A stretch of DNA of 64,000 nucleotides from an uncultured Erythrobacter sp. (GTDB lineage: Bacteria; Pseudomonadota; Alphaproteobacteria; Sphingomonadales; Sphingomonadaceae). The notes below the pieces were generated by a model that saw nothing but the letters and a program-made list of their open reading frames with translations, was not told where the DNA came from and searched no databases. Position numbers and translations under genes: made by a program. The DNA is taken from NCBI GenBank assembly GCA_947502305.1, contig CANMZA010000001.1:2092171-2156170 (forward strand), written 5' to 3'. Shown in pieces: positions 9,631-18,680 of the stretch. Within the stretch, counting starts at the first letter, position 1, and each line of letters starts with the position of its first letter.

Positions 9631-11970
9631 TTATGGGTTTTGATTGACCGTGATCGTGTTGCCTGTCCCGACTTGATTGGCGGTCGAGACATCCATCACG
9701 CCGCCCTGATTGACGGTCGCCATGTTGGAGGTGCCGTCTTGGGTGATGAAACTTTCGTTCATCATGCCATCCTGAGTGAGCGTCGCTGCGTTGCTGGTGC
9801 CGGATTGTGTCAGTTCCGAAATACCATCATCGCCGTTTTGGTTGATGTCGCCATTGTTGCTCACTCCACCGACATTCTGAGTAACCGTGGATGTGTTTCT
9901 GTTACCAATCTGGTCGATGAAGGCCATGTCACCGGTTCCAGATTGGATCACATCTGATTGGTTGTCATCACCGATCTGAACCGTGGCTACATCCAGGGTT
10001 TGTCCATTATCAAAGCCGTTTTGCAAGACGGTCGAGCGGTTGCTCACACCGTTCTGCGTAATGTTGATCGCGCCTTCTTCGTTTGGCCCATTAGCGACGC
10101 TGGACGATTGGACGATCTCGGCGAGGTTGGACGTGCCCGTCTGATCCAGGTTCGAACTTGTGCGGAACCCTGTTTGCAAAACGGTCGCCGTGTTGGTCGT
10201 GCCATTTTGGGTAAAGATACCAAAGTTAGAAAAGCCCGTTTGATCAATATCGATGGTGTTGCCGGTCCCGTCTTGAGTAACGACCGCTCCTGGAATGGTT
10301 AGGACTCCTTGGATAATCGTCCCTCTGCCACTGCTGAAGCCCGGCGCAGTGATGTCGCCCGATTGGAAAATATCGGACACGTTGTCCGCACCGCTTTGCG
10401 TAACCTGCGCACCTGCAGGAAGAGCGAAGGTAGCGCGCGGGGAAGTCGTGACAATGGTTGATGATTGATTCACGCCTGACTGGGATACAAACGCAACGCC
10501 AATACCGCCCGTCTGCGTTACAATCGACGTACTGTCATCGCTGTTTTGATCAACGTCGATGAACCCTTCAGTGCCGCTCTGCACCGCAATCGACGTGTTG
10601 CCATCGCCGTCTTGGAACACATCAGCAGTGTTATCAGCGTTCGATTGCGTGATCGCAGATGAGTTGCCTGCACCGCCCGATACCAGAGTGGCATCGCCGT
10701 TCGTGCCGTTCTGCACAATGGTCGAACCGTTATCATCGCCAACCTGTGTTGAGGTGGCAGTGTTGTCGCTACCGTTTTGAGAGACGGTGCTGGTGTTCGT
10801 CACCAGATTGCCGTTCAGATCGAAGCCGGTCTGCGTGACAGTCGCCTCATTCAGCGCGCCGCCCTGATTGACCGTCGATGCGCTAAAATCGCCGTCTTGC
10901 GTGACAGTGGCCAGTGCATCGTTGCCGCTTTGGGTTACGAAGGATGTGTTGTCGTCGGCGCTTTGAACGATCTGCGCCTCGTTACCAGAGCCGATCTGGG
11001 TGGCCTCCGAACGGTTATCGCTGCCCGATTGATTGACATTGGCGATATCGTTGCTGCCAAATTGCGCGGCGATTGACGAATTGCCGTCGCCCGATTGCAA
11101 AATCGTAGCCTCAGAGCCGATAGCGGTCTGGATCACGTTGGAGAAGTTGGTCGATCCGGTTTGATCAACATCGGCCATGCCGGTCTGGCCGTTTTGCGTG
11201 ACAAAAGAGACATTGTCGCTGCTGGATTGCAAAACATTGGCCACGTTGAGGTCGTTGTTTTGCGTGATCTCAGAACGGTTGTTCGTGCCGCTTTGATCGA
11301 GGAATGCGTCTTGATCGGCCCCGTTTTGCGCCACGATCGAAGAGCCTTGGTCACCGGTTTGATTGGCAGTGATGAAGCCGTCGGATCCGAGCTGCGTGGT
11401 GGTCGAGGAATTGTCATCGCCATCTTGCAAGACGTCGGCGATATTTTCCGTGCCCGATTGCGTGACCCCGGAAGAATTTCCGATACCGCCTGACACGACA
11501 GTGGCAGTGCCCGACCCCGCGTTTTGCGCGACAAATGACGAGTTTTCATCACCAACCTGCGTGACATCGGCGATATTGTTGGAGCCTGTTTGCAAAATGG
11601 TGCTGGTGTTGGCCGTTTCGCTACCGTCGAGGTCGAAGCCTTCTTGCGTGACGTTCGTTATGTTGTTGGCGTTTGATTGAACAACCGTTGATTCGTCGAA
11701 ATCGCCCAGTTGATTGATGTCGGCAAAATTGGTGGTGCTGAAAGCATTTTGGGTAACGGTGGACGTGTTCCCGCCGTCCAGCTGATCGACATTGACGGCG
11801 CCGTCATCGCCGTCCTGTGTAACGGTCGAAGCGTTATCGGCCCCGGTTTGAACCACGGCTGCACCATTGCCGCTGCCATTTTGGGTCACGGTGCTGTTGC
11901 TTTGCGCCACAGCAGGTGCAGAAACGGCAAGCGCCAAAACGGACGCGCCAGCATAAATCAAATTTTTCAC
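9631..11970 (-). CDS. Curlin-repeat (CsgA/B-like) secreted protein, 779 aa
   Basis: MKNLIYAGASVLALAVSAPAVAQS signal peptide; tens of N-T-S-T-V-T-Q-x-G repeat units over the full length. Confidence 0.82.
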   Translation of the reverse strand: MKNLIYAGASVLALAVSAPAVAQSNSTVTQNGSGNGAAVVQTGADNASTVTQDGDDGAVNVDQLDGGNTSTVTQNAFSTTNFADINQLGDFDESTVVQSNANNITNVTQEGFDLDGSETANTSTILQTGSNNIADVTQVGDENSSFVAQNAGSGTATVVSGGIGNSSGVTQSGTENIADVLQDGDDNSSTTTQLGSDGFITANQTGDQGSSIVAQNGADQDAFLDQSGTNNRSEITQNNDLNVANVLQSSSDNVSFVTQNGQTGMADVDQTGSTNFSNVIQTAIGSEATILQSGDGNSSIAAQFGSNDIANVNQSGSDNRSEATQIGSGNEAQIVQSADDNTSFVTQSGNDALATVTQDGDFSASTVNQGGALNEATVTQTGFDLNGNLVTNTSTVSQNGSDNTATSTQVGDDNGSTIVQNGTNGDATLVSGGAGNSSAITQSNADNTADVFQDGDGNTSIAVQSGTEGFIDVDQNSDDSTSIVTQTGGIGVAFVSQSGVNQSSTIVTTSPRATFALPAGAQVTQSGADNVSDIFQSGDITAPGFSSGRGTIIQGVLTIPGAVVTQDGTGNTIDIDQTGFSNFGIFTQNGTTNTATVLQTGFRTSSNLDQTGTSNLAEIVQSSSVANGPNEEGAINITQNGVSNRSTVLQNGFDNGQTLDVATVQIGDDNQSDVIQSGTGDMAFIDQIGNRNTSTVTQNVGGVSNNGDINQNGDDGISELTQSGTSNAATLTQDGMMNESFITQDGTSNMATVNQGGVMDVSTANQVGTGNTITVNQNP

Positions 11971-12222
11971 GTAGATTTCCCCCCGGGTGCGGCATGCCGC
12001 AATAAAATTTCAATTCTGACCCGGTGCCGAAGTGCCCCTCGATTTTGCACGAATCGCGCGGGCCTTCAGATTCTGCCATCTGACTAACAGGTTAGCTGAA
12101 CTACGCAATTGTACTAATACGACTGTCAGTAAAATGAGTAGGGATCGAGGTTCGCTGCGCAGGCCGTGTCGCCAGCATTTAGCATTTTCCTACACTGGCC
12201 AAAATGTGCCTAGCTGATCGGC

Positions 12223-12530
12223 ATGTCCGAAACGCGCCCGCGCCAGCCCAGAAACTTGCATCCCCGCCGCTCTCCTCCGCCCGCCTTCACGCCGGTCAAT
12301 CTGCGCATGCGCAAGGATGGGTGGAGCTCGGAGGCGCAATGCGTGTTTTTGGCCGGGCTGTATCTGACCGGCTCGGTCGCGGGGGCGGCCAAGGCGGCAG
12401 GCAAGAGCCGAGCGTCGGCCTATGCGCTGAGAGCGCGCGGCGGGGCGAAACGTTTTGGAAATACGAGTTTTGCGGCTGCTGAGGCGGCTGGACGTGGTCC
12501 ATGACCGAGCCGAGGGGAGCGCGCCATGAT
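12223..12530 (+). pseudogene. Probable frameshifted/internally deleted HTH-like small protein gene
   Basis: Frame 1 gives MSETRPRQPRNLHPRRSPPPAFTPVNLRMRKDGWSSEAQCVFLAGLYLTGSVAGAAKAAGKSRASAYALRARGGAKRF and ends at 12504. Another frame over the 3' end gives IRVLRLLRRLDVVHDRAEGSAP*, which resembles the expected C-terminus of this family (from memory). Confidence 0.4.
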
Positions 12531-12666
12531 AGCGCGCGCCAATTTTGCGAAAGCGCCCGCTTCTGTGTGTCAGGTTGCCCAGTTTCGGACAGAGGTGTTT
12601 CAGGCAGAGGTGCTTCGGACGGACGCGCGTCAGATAGCGGCGCGTCTGGAACGCAAGGCGCGCCGA

Positions 12667-13854
12667 TCAGCCAGTGACGTCGGCAATCGCCGCGATGAAC
12701 TTGTCGATATTGTCCATCGTCAGCCCAGCAATGTTGATCCGGCCCGATCCCGCCATGTAGATGCCATGATCCTCGCGCAGCTGCACGACCTGCTCCTTGC
12801 TCACCGGCAAGGTCGAAAACAGACCGTTCTGTGTGCCAAGCGGCGTCAGATCGACCCCGCCGGTCATGCCCGCCTCTGCCAAACGCTCGCGGACCTGCCG
12901 CATGCGGGTGCGCATTTGGTCAAGCTCGTCGAGCCACTGCGCGGTCATATCGCTATCGCGCAGGATCAACCGCACCGCCGCCGCGCCGTGATCGGGCGGC
13001 ATGGACCAGCTGGCACGGGCCAGGGCGTTGGCGTTGGTGAAGGCCTTGTCGAGCGTCTCGGCCCCCTGAGCGCCCTTATCAGCCATGATGTAGAACGCGC
13101 CCACACGGTCGCGGTACATGCCGAAGTTCTTGTCACAGCTATAGGCGATGAACGCCTCTGGCACTTTGGCCAGAACGCTGCGGAAACCGGCGGCGTCTTC
13201 TTCCAGACCTGCGCCCAGCCCCTGATACGCGACGTCGATAATCGGGAACACGCCGGTTTCGGCCAACGCATCGCCGATCGCCGCCCAATCATCGGCGCTG
13301 TAGTCGATGCCGGTCGGGTTATGGCAACAACCGTGCAGCAACACGCCCTCATCCGGGCCAGCGCCGCGGATCGCGGACAAGACCGCATCGAGGTTCGCCG
13401 TACCATCGGCATTGGCGTGATCGAACGGCGTCCAATCCAAATCGATATCGCCAAGGATCTGCGCATGGTTGGGCCAGCTGGGCGTGCCCATATGCAGGCG
13501 CGTCATCCCGGCCTTCTGCGCCAGCGCCACCGCCAGCCGCACCGCGCCGGTGCCGCCCGGTGTCTGCATGCCCGCAATGCGTCCGCCCATCGTCGCATCG
13601 CTGCCGAAGATATACGGCATCAATGCATTGACGAAGCCCATGTCGCCTTCCGGCCCAAGGTAGCTCTTGGAGTCTTGCGTATCGACCAGCCGCTGTTCCG
13701 CCGCCTTGATCGCGCCAAAGACCGGCGTTGCGCCCTGCCCCGTGCGGTAAACGCCAACGCCCAGATCGACCTTATCAGGGCGATCATCGGCAGCGTGAAG
13801 CTTGATCAAAGCAAGCAGGGCATCGGGCGATTGGGGTTCGAGTCGGTTAAGCAT
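12667..13854 (-). CDS. Aromatic amino acid / aspartate aminotransferase (class I PLP-dependent)
   Basis: VDLGVGVYRTGQGATPVFGAIKAAE...GCCHNPTGIDYSADDW...YSCDKNFGMYRDRVGA (PLP lysine). Confidence 0.94.
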   Translation of the reverse strand: MLNRLEPQSPDALLALIKLHAADDRPDKVDLGVGVYRTGQGATPVFGAIKAAEQRLVDTQDSKSYLGPEGDMGFVNALMPYIFGSDATMGGRIAGMQTPGGTGAVRLAVALAQKAGMTRLHMGTPSWPNHAQILGDIDLDWTPFDHANADGTANLDAVLSAIRGAGPDEGVLLHGCCHNPTGIDYSADDWAAIGDALAETGVFPIIDVAYQGLGAGLEEDAAGFRSVLAKVPEAFIAYSCDKNFGMYRDRVGAFYIMADKGAQGAETLDKAFTNANALARASWSMPPDHGAAAVRLILRDSDMTAQWLDELDQMRTRMRQVRERLAEAGMTGGVDLTPLGTQNGLFSTLPVSKEQVVQLREDHGIYMAGSGRINIAGLTMDNIDKFIAAIADVTG

Positions 13855-14001
13855 GCCGCAACCTCTGCCGCGAGAGCGCGCGCGCCGCAACCGCCTTTCG
13901 ATCCTGTTTGCCGGATGCCGCGTCTTTGCGCAGTCATTCTGGCGGGTTGTGCGACGCCCAAAGGGCGGGGTTCAGCCGAGCTGCGCCTAGGAGGCCTGGG
14001 C

Positions 14002-14961
14002 TCAGAAGGGCAACCAGCGATGCTTCTTAGAAAATCTCATATAACCAGCATTGATGCCCAGCCGCAGACCAGCGCCGACCCGGATCGGGATCAGCACAAC
14101 ATCGCCGCGCCGCATATAGCTAGCGTGCAATCCGCCCACGAAATAGGCCTGTCCCTCGCCCGCCGGATAACGGCGAAAGATGTCCTCGCTGTCATACAAA
14201 TTGTAGACGAGCACAAAGGTGTTGCCCGCATTCGCGCCCGCATCAATGCCCAGCGACGGCCCGGTCCAATAGACCTTGCGTTCGCCTTCGATCTTGTGAT
14301 GCAAAGTGCCCGATCCATATCGCGCGCCAAAGATGAAGGCGCCGCCCGCTTCGCGCCCAACAATATAGCCATTGGGTTCGCCCTGCTCGCGCAGCAGGTT
14401 CTCGATCATCCCCGCAAGTCCTTGCGCGCCTTTGCCAAACACACCTTCGGCTGCGCCAATGAGGTCATCTTCGCCGTAAGTGCCAGGGTCGGCGGCGGCA
14501 GTTTGCCCCGCTTGATCAGCGGGAACAGGGTCCGACCATTCTGGTACAGGATCACCCGTTTGCGTCTGCGCATACTCAGAAAACTCATCATCAAAACCGG
14601 GCGCCGCCGGGACGGAACCTTGGGGATTGACTGGGACCGGCGCGTCGGGAAGCGAAGGAGGCGCGGTTGGAAGGGCATCGCGTGCATCACGCAAACTCGG
14701 ATCAACCAGATCAGCATCAATCGCACCGCTCGCGCCATCCTGCGCAGCTTGGGATGCGTTCTCAAATGCCTCATCGGGATCAAAGCTCTGCACATCCTGA
14801 GCGCCCGCAGGCGTCACCGCCGGGGCCATTGCCAGCATCGCCGCCGCCATTGCCGCGAAAGCCAGCCGTGTGTTGGCACCCAAGGCGCGCGGCAAGCGCG
14901 CGATCAGCCGCCGCCATGCATTCGCATCATCATGAGCTTTATCCTTGCGCATTCTACACAC
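14002..14961 (-). CDS. DUF1134 / EipA family protein
   Basis: C-terminal IVGREAGGAFIFGARYGSGTLHHKIEGERKVYWTGPSLGIDAGANAGNTFVLVYNLYDSEDIFRRYPAGEGQAYFVGG. Confidence 0.88.
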   Translation of the reverse strand: MCRMRKDKAHDDANAWRRLIARLPRALGANTRLAFAAMAAAMLAMAPAVTPAGAQDVQSFDPDEAFENASQAAQDGASGAIDADLVDPSLRDARDALPTAPPSLPDAPVPVNPQGSVPAAPGFDDEFSEYAQTQTGDPVPEWSDPVPADQAGQTAAADPGTYGEDDLIGAAEGVFGKGAQGLAGMIENLLREQGEPNGYIVGREAGGAFIFGARYGSGTLHHKIEGERKVYWTGPSLGIDAGANAGNTFVLVYNLYDSEDIFRRYPAGEGQAYFVGGLHASYMRRGDVVLIPIRVGAGLRLGINAGYMRFSKKHRWLPF

Positions 14962-15263
14962 CTTTCAATTCGTATCAGCCGTGCCCCTGCGGCAATCAGC
15001 AGAGTCCTTCATCCGCACCCGGGCAACGCATCGGCGGCGAAGCGAATCGAAAACGCGGTGAGGCGTTGCCGCGCGCGCCCTAGTGGTCGAAGCGCTAGCT
15101 GGGCGGACCTTAAGCAGGACTGCACAGCGCGATGAATAGGGCAGTGGTTAGACACTTTGGGCGAGAAAACCGCAATTTGAGGGCCAATCCCCTCTTGCCG
15201 GTCCGCAGAACCCCGCCTATAGCGCGCGGCTCGCAGACGGCGTGTCTTCACGTGCGATCATGC

Positions 15264-15354
15264 GGAGACGTGGGTGAGTGGCTGAAACCAGTTCCCTGCT
15301 AAGGAACCATACCTACTACGGGTATCGAGGGTTCGAATCCCTCCGTCTCCGCCA
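15264..15354 (+). tRNA. tRNA-Ser (anticodon GCT), CCA encoded
   Basis: GGAGACG...CGTCTCC acceptor stem, anticodon loop CTGCTAA, long variable arm, GTTCGAATCC T-arm, GCCA end. Confidence 0.93.
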
Positions 15355-15355
15355 C
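15341..15355 (+). repeat. attL core (tRNA 3' end)
   Basis: CTCCGTCTCCGCCAC, identical to 51223-51237. Confidence 0.85.
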
Positions 15356-15397
15356 ACACTGCCTTAAATGCGAGGTTTTCTGATAGATTAGAGTGCG

Positions 15398-15422
15398 GTT
15401 GTCCTAAAGGGTGTGCCGATAG
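15398..15422 (+). repeat. Left arm-type repeat
   Basis: GTTGTCCTAAAGGGTGTGCCGATAG; 24/25 identical to 51071-51095. Confidence 0.85.
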
Positions 15423-15439
15423 GTTGCTGGTAGTGACGT

Positions 15440-15673
15440 TTAACCGCCTTGCTCAAGGGTGGTGGCCATATCCCGCATAATCCGAGCATGCTCGCGCACA
15501 ACGCTTTCACCGCCAATGTTGGCAACACGCAGGCTTGCGGCAACTAGGCCGAACGCACCTTGCAAATAGTCCGCCTGCTCAATTGGCCTTCCCTCGCGGC
15601 TGGCCGTTACAGCGACTAACTGCGCTAGAAACTCGGCGTATTCGGGTGATTGCTTGTAATCATGGTCACTCAT
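15440..15673 (-). CDS. Hypothetical protein
   Basis: MSDHDYKQSPEYAEFLAQLVAVTASREGRPIEQADYLQGAFGLVAASLRVAN...; start preferred at internal Met of ORF 15440..15736. Confidence 0.6.
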   Translation of the reverse strand: MSDHDYKQSPEYAEFLAQLVAVTASREGRPIEQADYLQGAFGLVAASLRVANIGGESVVREHARIMRDMATTLEQGG

Positions 15674-15864
15674 AGCGATGGCCTCCCACTTCTGCGGAAT
15701 GTTTCGCGGGCGGTTGGAGCTGGATGGCCAGGCCAATCTCAGGTTTTCTCAACCGCTCGTGGGGATCACATACGAACCTTGCCACTTGGGGCATTCCTAG
15801 GTCGCTCACGGGGTTTGCAAACCATTTAACCTAGGTGGTGCTTTGAGTTTCAATCAGGCGAAGA

Positions 15865-16395
15865 TCATTCAACTAGAGGCGGTAGCCTGCTCTTCTCGAG
15901 TTCTTTCGCGCACCCGTAAGCGACGTTTGCAATCCAGCGATCTGTTATCCCAAAAATTTCATCGCGAGGCCGGCCAACATTGGCTGGCCTTAGGTGGAAG
16001 GCGCCCGGGCTCCCATCAGCCGCCAGCCTGTCGGCAACGGATTCGACCAAATTTACGCAAAGATAGTTGTGGCGCTCCTCATTAAGGGGCGCTTCGTCTG
16101 CTGCGTTGATGACCGACTGGCAAGATGTGAACTCCCCTGAACGATAGCATTCTCGTATCGCATCCAAATTTTCTTGCGTGAACTTCGTTCGCTGTTTCAA
16201 CCGGTTGGCCGTTTCATTGTACAGAAATTCGCCATCAGCACTTTCCAGCCAATCGTCTTCAGTTTCCCCATCGGCAAGCATTGGTTCGATCGGTGCTGGC
16301 TCATAGATGGCATCTCCGCCCTCGCTGTCCGAACACCCAGTTATCATAAGAGCCGCGACCAGCAGCAACACAACTTTTGCTTCGCCAATATTCAT
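15865..16395 (-). CDS. Hypothetical lipoprotein
   Basis: MNIGEAKVVLLLVAALMITGCSDSEGG lipobox. Confidence 0.65.
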   Translation of the reverse strand: MNIGEAKVVLLLVAALMITGCSDSEGGDAIYEPAPIEPMLADGETEDDWLESADGEFLYNETANRLKQRTKFTQENLDAIRECYRSGEFTSCQSVINAADEAPLNEERHNYLCVNLVESVADRLAADGSPGAFHLRPANVGRPRDEIFGITDRWIANVAYGCAKELEKSRLPPLVE

Positions 16396-16510
16396 TTCAG
16401 CATCAATCCCAGACTCAACATGTAGCCATAACCACTAGCAAACTAGGGCGTGAAGTTGATGCAAAAAAGGTCTCCGTATTCTGATCAATCTTCCGGCGGT
16501 GGCTTCTCAG

Positions 16511-16774
16511 TCAACCAGCCGAATGCAGCATTCGATTGCCCCTTGCCTTCACAACGGCGGCGCGATCGGCAATCAATTGCCCTGCTCCGCTTTCGTCAAT
16601 CCATCGGCAGATAACGCGCCAATTCGTTCTAAAGTGGTCCTCAATACCATCCCAGCCGATGTCTAAATAGACCTCTCGGAAGTCTCGCGGCAAAGGGCGG
16701 CACGCATGGGGCCGCTTGAGCCCCTCATAGAAAGTGCGCTCCTTAACCCGGTTGCCTTTGCCTCTGCCTGCCAT
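16511..16774 (-). CDS. Hypothetical phage/element-type protein
   Basis: 87 aa ORF in minus-strand gene series of the element backbone. Confidence 0.55.
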   Translation of the reverse strand: MAGRGKGNRVKERTFYEGLKRPHACRPLPRDFREVYLDIGWDGIEDHFRTNWRVICRWIDESGAGQLIADRAAVVKARGNRMLHSAG

Positions 16775-16942
16775 GTGACGGCACTAAGCGGGCGGTTGGA
16801 GTGTTTATCCCGCCCGCCCGTCTTGGCTTTCAAATGTCAGGTTTTGTGAGGCTCACATAGGGTTTGGTTAGGGTTTCCTTAGGGTTCGACCTTGCCGCAA
16901 CCACCCCGCTTTCATGGGGTCCGCATTCGGTGCGGCTGGGCC

Positions 16943-17185
16943 TTACGGCTCTTTGAAACTACTTCTGCCGTTAAGGGCGCTGATCGCCTTGCCAGATGCT
17001 GTGCGCGGGCCTGTGCTCAATCCACCATGCAGCTTGCACCGTCCGCTGCGGTAAATGTCTTTGCGCTTGCATGGCGTCCCGGCGCGGGTCTTTGCCCCGC
17101 ATCGCATATCGCTACATTCTGGCGGCAAGGGCGCGCCTGTATCGCAAAACCGCTGCCATAGCTTTAGCTTGTCTGCATCAGTCAT
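16943..17185 (-). CDS. Small Cys-containing phage-type protein (HGGxSTGP motif)
   Basis: CGAKTRAGTPCKRKDIYRSGRCKLHGGLSTGPRTASGKAIS, a motif common in prophage-encoded small proteins. Confidence 0.7.
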   Translation of the reverse strand: MTDADKLKLWQRFCDTGAPLPPECSDMRCGAKTRAGTPCKRKDIYRSGRCKLHGGLSTGPRTASGKAISALNGRSSFKEP

Positions 17186-17231
17186 TTAGGATGAACTCCT
17201 CGCGCGCGCGATTTGTGCGGACTGTGCGGCC

Positions 17232-17462
17232 TGACTACTGACTACAGCGGCTTTGAAACTTTTGTAAAACCCCAGCATTATAGCCCCTTTTCTCTATTTT
17301 ACTTTTCTTGGATAAGAGGTGTAGTCAGTAGTCAATGGACCGTAAGATATTGGTTTATTGATATTATTTACTGACTACAGACTGACTACAAAAACCTTTA
17401 AGTGCTGGCTCTGTAGTCAGAATTTGACTACAATCTCATGGGTGCCTCGGTTTTTGTAGTCA
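17232..17462. repeat. Iteron cluster: nine TGACTAC / GTAGTCA heptamers
   Basis: Copies start at 17232, 17239, 17372, 17383, 17425 (TGACTAC) and 17321, 17328, 17413, 17456 (GTAGTCA); AT-rich spacers. Confidence 0.9.
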
Positions 17463-17480
17463 GTGTTGCATTGGTTGTGG

Positions 17481-18680
17481 TCATTCCGCCCGCACGTAAA
17501 CTCTGTATGATTCACGCCCGCCATCCTCCGTCGTTCGCTTACGAGGTTGGCTCTTCCAACCAAGGCGGCGTAGGCAAGCCGTGACGCGTTTCTGAGCCTT
17601 GGTGTCCATCCGATCTGCAAGAACGCCGATCAGGTGCAATGCATCCGTTCCCGTTAGAGATTTGGTGCCATCACGATCTATCGCTACGGCCAATACTTCA
17701 TCCCAAGGGTCGGCTTCCTCACGCTGTGCGGCCTCACTGCGTGCCAGCAAGGCCTGCTCTTCGCCTTCAAGCCACCACGCCTCGCTCGCCTCGTATCTTT
17801 GCGAAGCCTCCGCCCATAACTGATCCCGTTGTTCGCGTATTTGATCTATGTTGGCCTCACGGACCGCCACTGGCCAAAAGCGCCGGTTGCCCGTTACATC
17901 GGTCAGATAACCCGCATCGCCGGGATTGATTGTGCCGATGAACACACATTGCCTTGGGTGTTCTGATGCGCTCCTTGCATATGGTAAGACCACCCTGTCC
18001 TCGCTGGCTGATAGCAGGCCTTTCACGGTGTTAGCGTCTCGTTTCGCAACCGCCGTAAACTCCGCAAGCTCGACCACCCAACTCCCCGTCATGGACAGGA
18101 CCATTTTGTTGTGCGCGTCAAACAGGTTGACCGATTCCGTGCTCCAACCCTCAGAGAACAAAGCAGCGATGGCGCTGGACTTTTTGATTCCCTGCGCGCC
18201 CTCAAGGATCAGCATGGTGTCCACCTTGCAGCCGGGCTCGCGCACTCGCGCAACCGCGGCAATGAGGGTCTTGGCCCCTACTAGGCTGACATACTTGCTG
18301 TCAGGCGCCCCAAGGTGATCATGGAGCCATGTATCCAACCTTGGCACACCATCCCACTCAAGCGCATCCAAATAACTTCGGATTGGGTGATACGCGTTGC
18401 TGCGGGCGTGACGCAGAACGGCCCCGTAAACATCCCTCACGGCCGGCTCAAAACCACTCGATTCGATCGCTAAGCGAATGTCGAGCAGGTGATGGTCTGC
18501 GATTGCCTCTCCATTCCACTCAGCTTCTTGGGTAAGCTCATTCCAACGGATCTTATTGCCAAGGGTGGCGACGTTCTTGAGGTGGATCATCAGGTTGGTT
18601 AGGTTTTTCTTGGGGCCGCCATTGTGGCTTGTCTCAAGCGTGCCTTTCCATGCCTGTAGGTCAATTATGTTCTCGCTCAT
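17481..18680 (-). CDS. VapE-like (virulence-associated E family) P-loop protein, putative replication helicase/primase component
   Basis: DALEWDGVPRLDTWL...MLILEGAQGIKKSSAIAALF...GSWVVELAEFTAVAKRDANTVKGLLSASEDRVVLPY...FIGTINPGDAGYLTDVTGNRRFWPV. Confidence 0.92.
   Translation of the reverse strand: MSENIIDLQAWKGTLETSHNGGPKKNLTNLMIHLKNVATLGNKIRWNELTQEAEWNGEAIADHHLLDIRLAIESSGFEPAVRDVYGAVLRHARSNAYHPIRSYLDALEWDGVPRLDTWLHDHLGAPDSKYVSLVGAKTLIAAVARVREPGCKVDTMLILEGAQGIKKSSAIAALFSEGWSTESVNLFDAHNKMVLSMTGSWVVELAEFTAVAKRDANTVKGLLSASEDRVVLPYARSASEHPRQCVFIGTINPGDAGYLTDVTGNRRFWPVAVREANIDQIREQRDQLWAEASQRYEASEAWWLEGEEQALLARSEAAQREEADPWDEVLAVAIDRDGTKSLTGTDALHLIGVLADRMDTKAQKRVTACLRRLGWKSQPRKRTTEDGGRESYRVYVRAE

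Noticed and set aside
8272-11970. Dense repeats as a CRISPR array
   Set aside because: Repeats are degenerate, coding and in frame (curlin-type N-x-Q-x-G units) with no constant spacer/repeat structure. No CRISPR array or cas gene seen in the window.
12526-15135. 869-aa plus-strand ORF
   Set aside because: Antisense to a clear aminotransferase (12667..13854) and EipA-like gene (14002..14961); low-complexity R/A/H-rich translation typical of a GC-rich shadow ORF.
16857-16889. TTAGGG repeats resembling telomeric sequence
   Set aside because: Only three copies at 11-bp spacing inside a bacterial element; better explained as phased binding sites. Not telomeric.
17481-18680. VapE-like gene as a virulence factor or toxin
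   Set aside because: The family name is historical; the P-loop and DVTGNRRFWP motifs point to a primase/helicase-type replication role.
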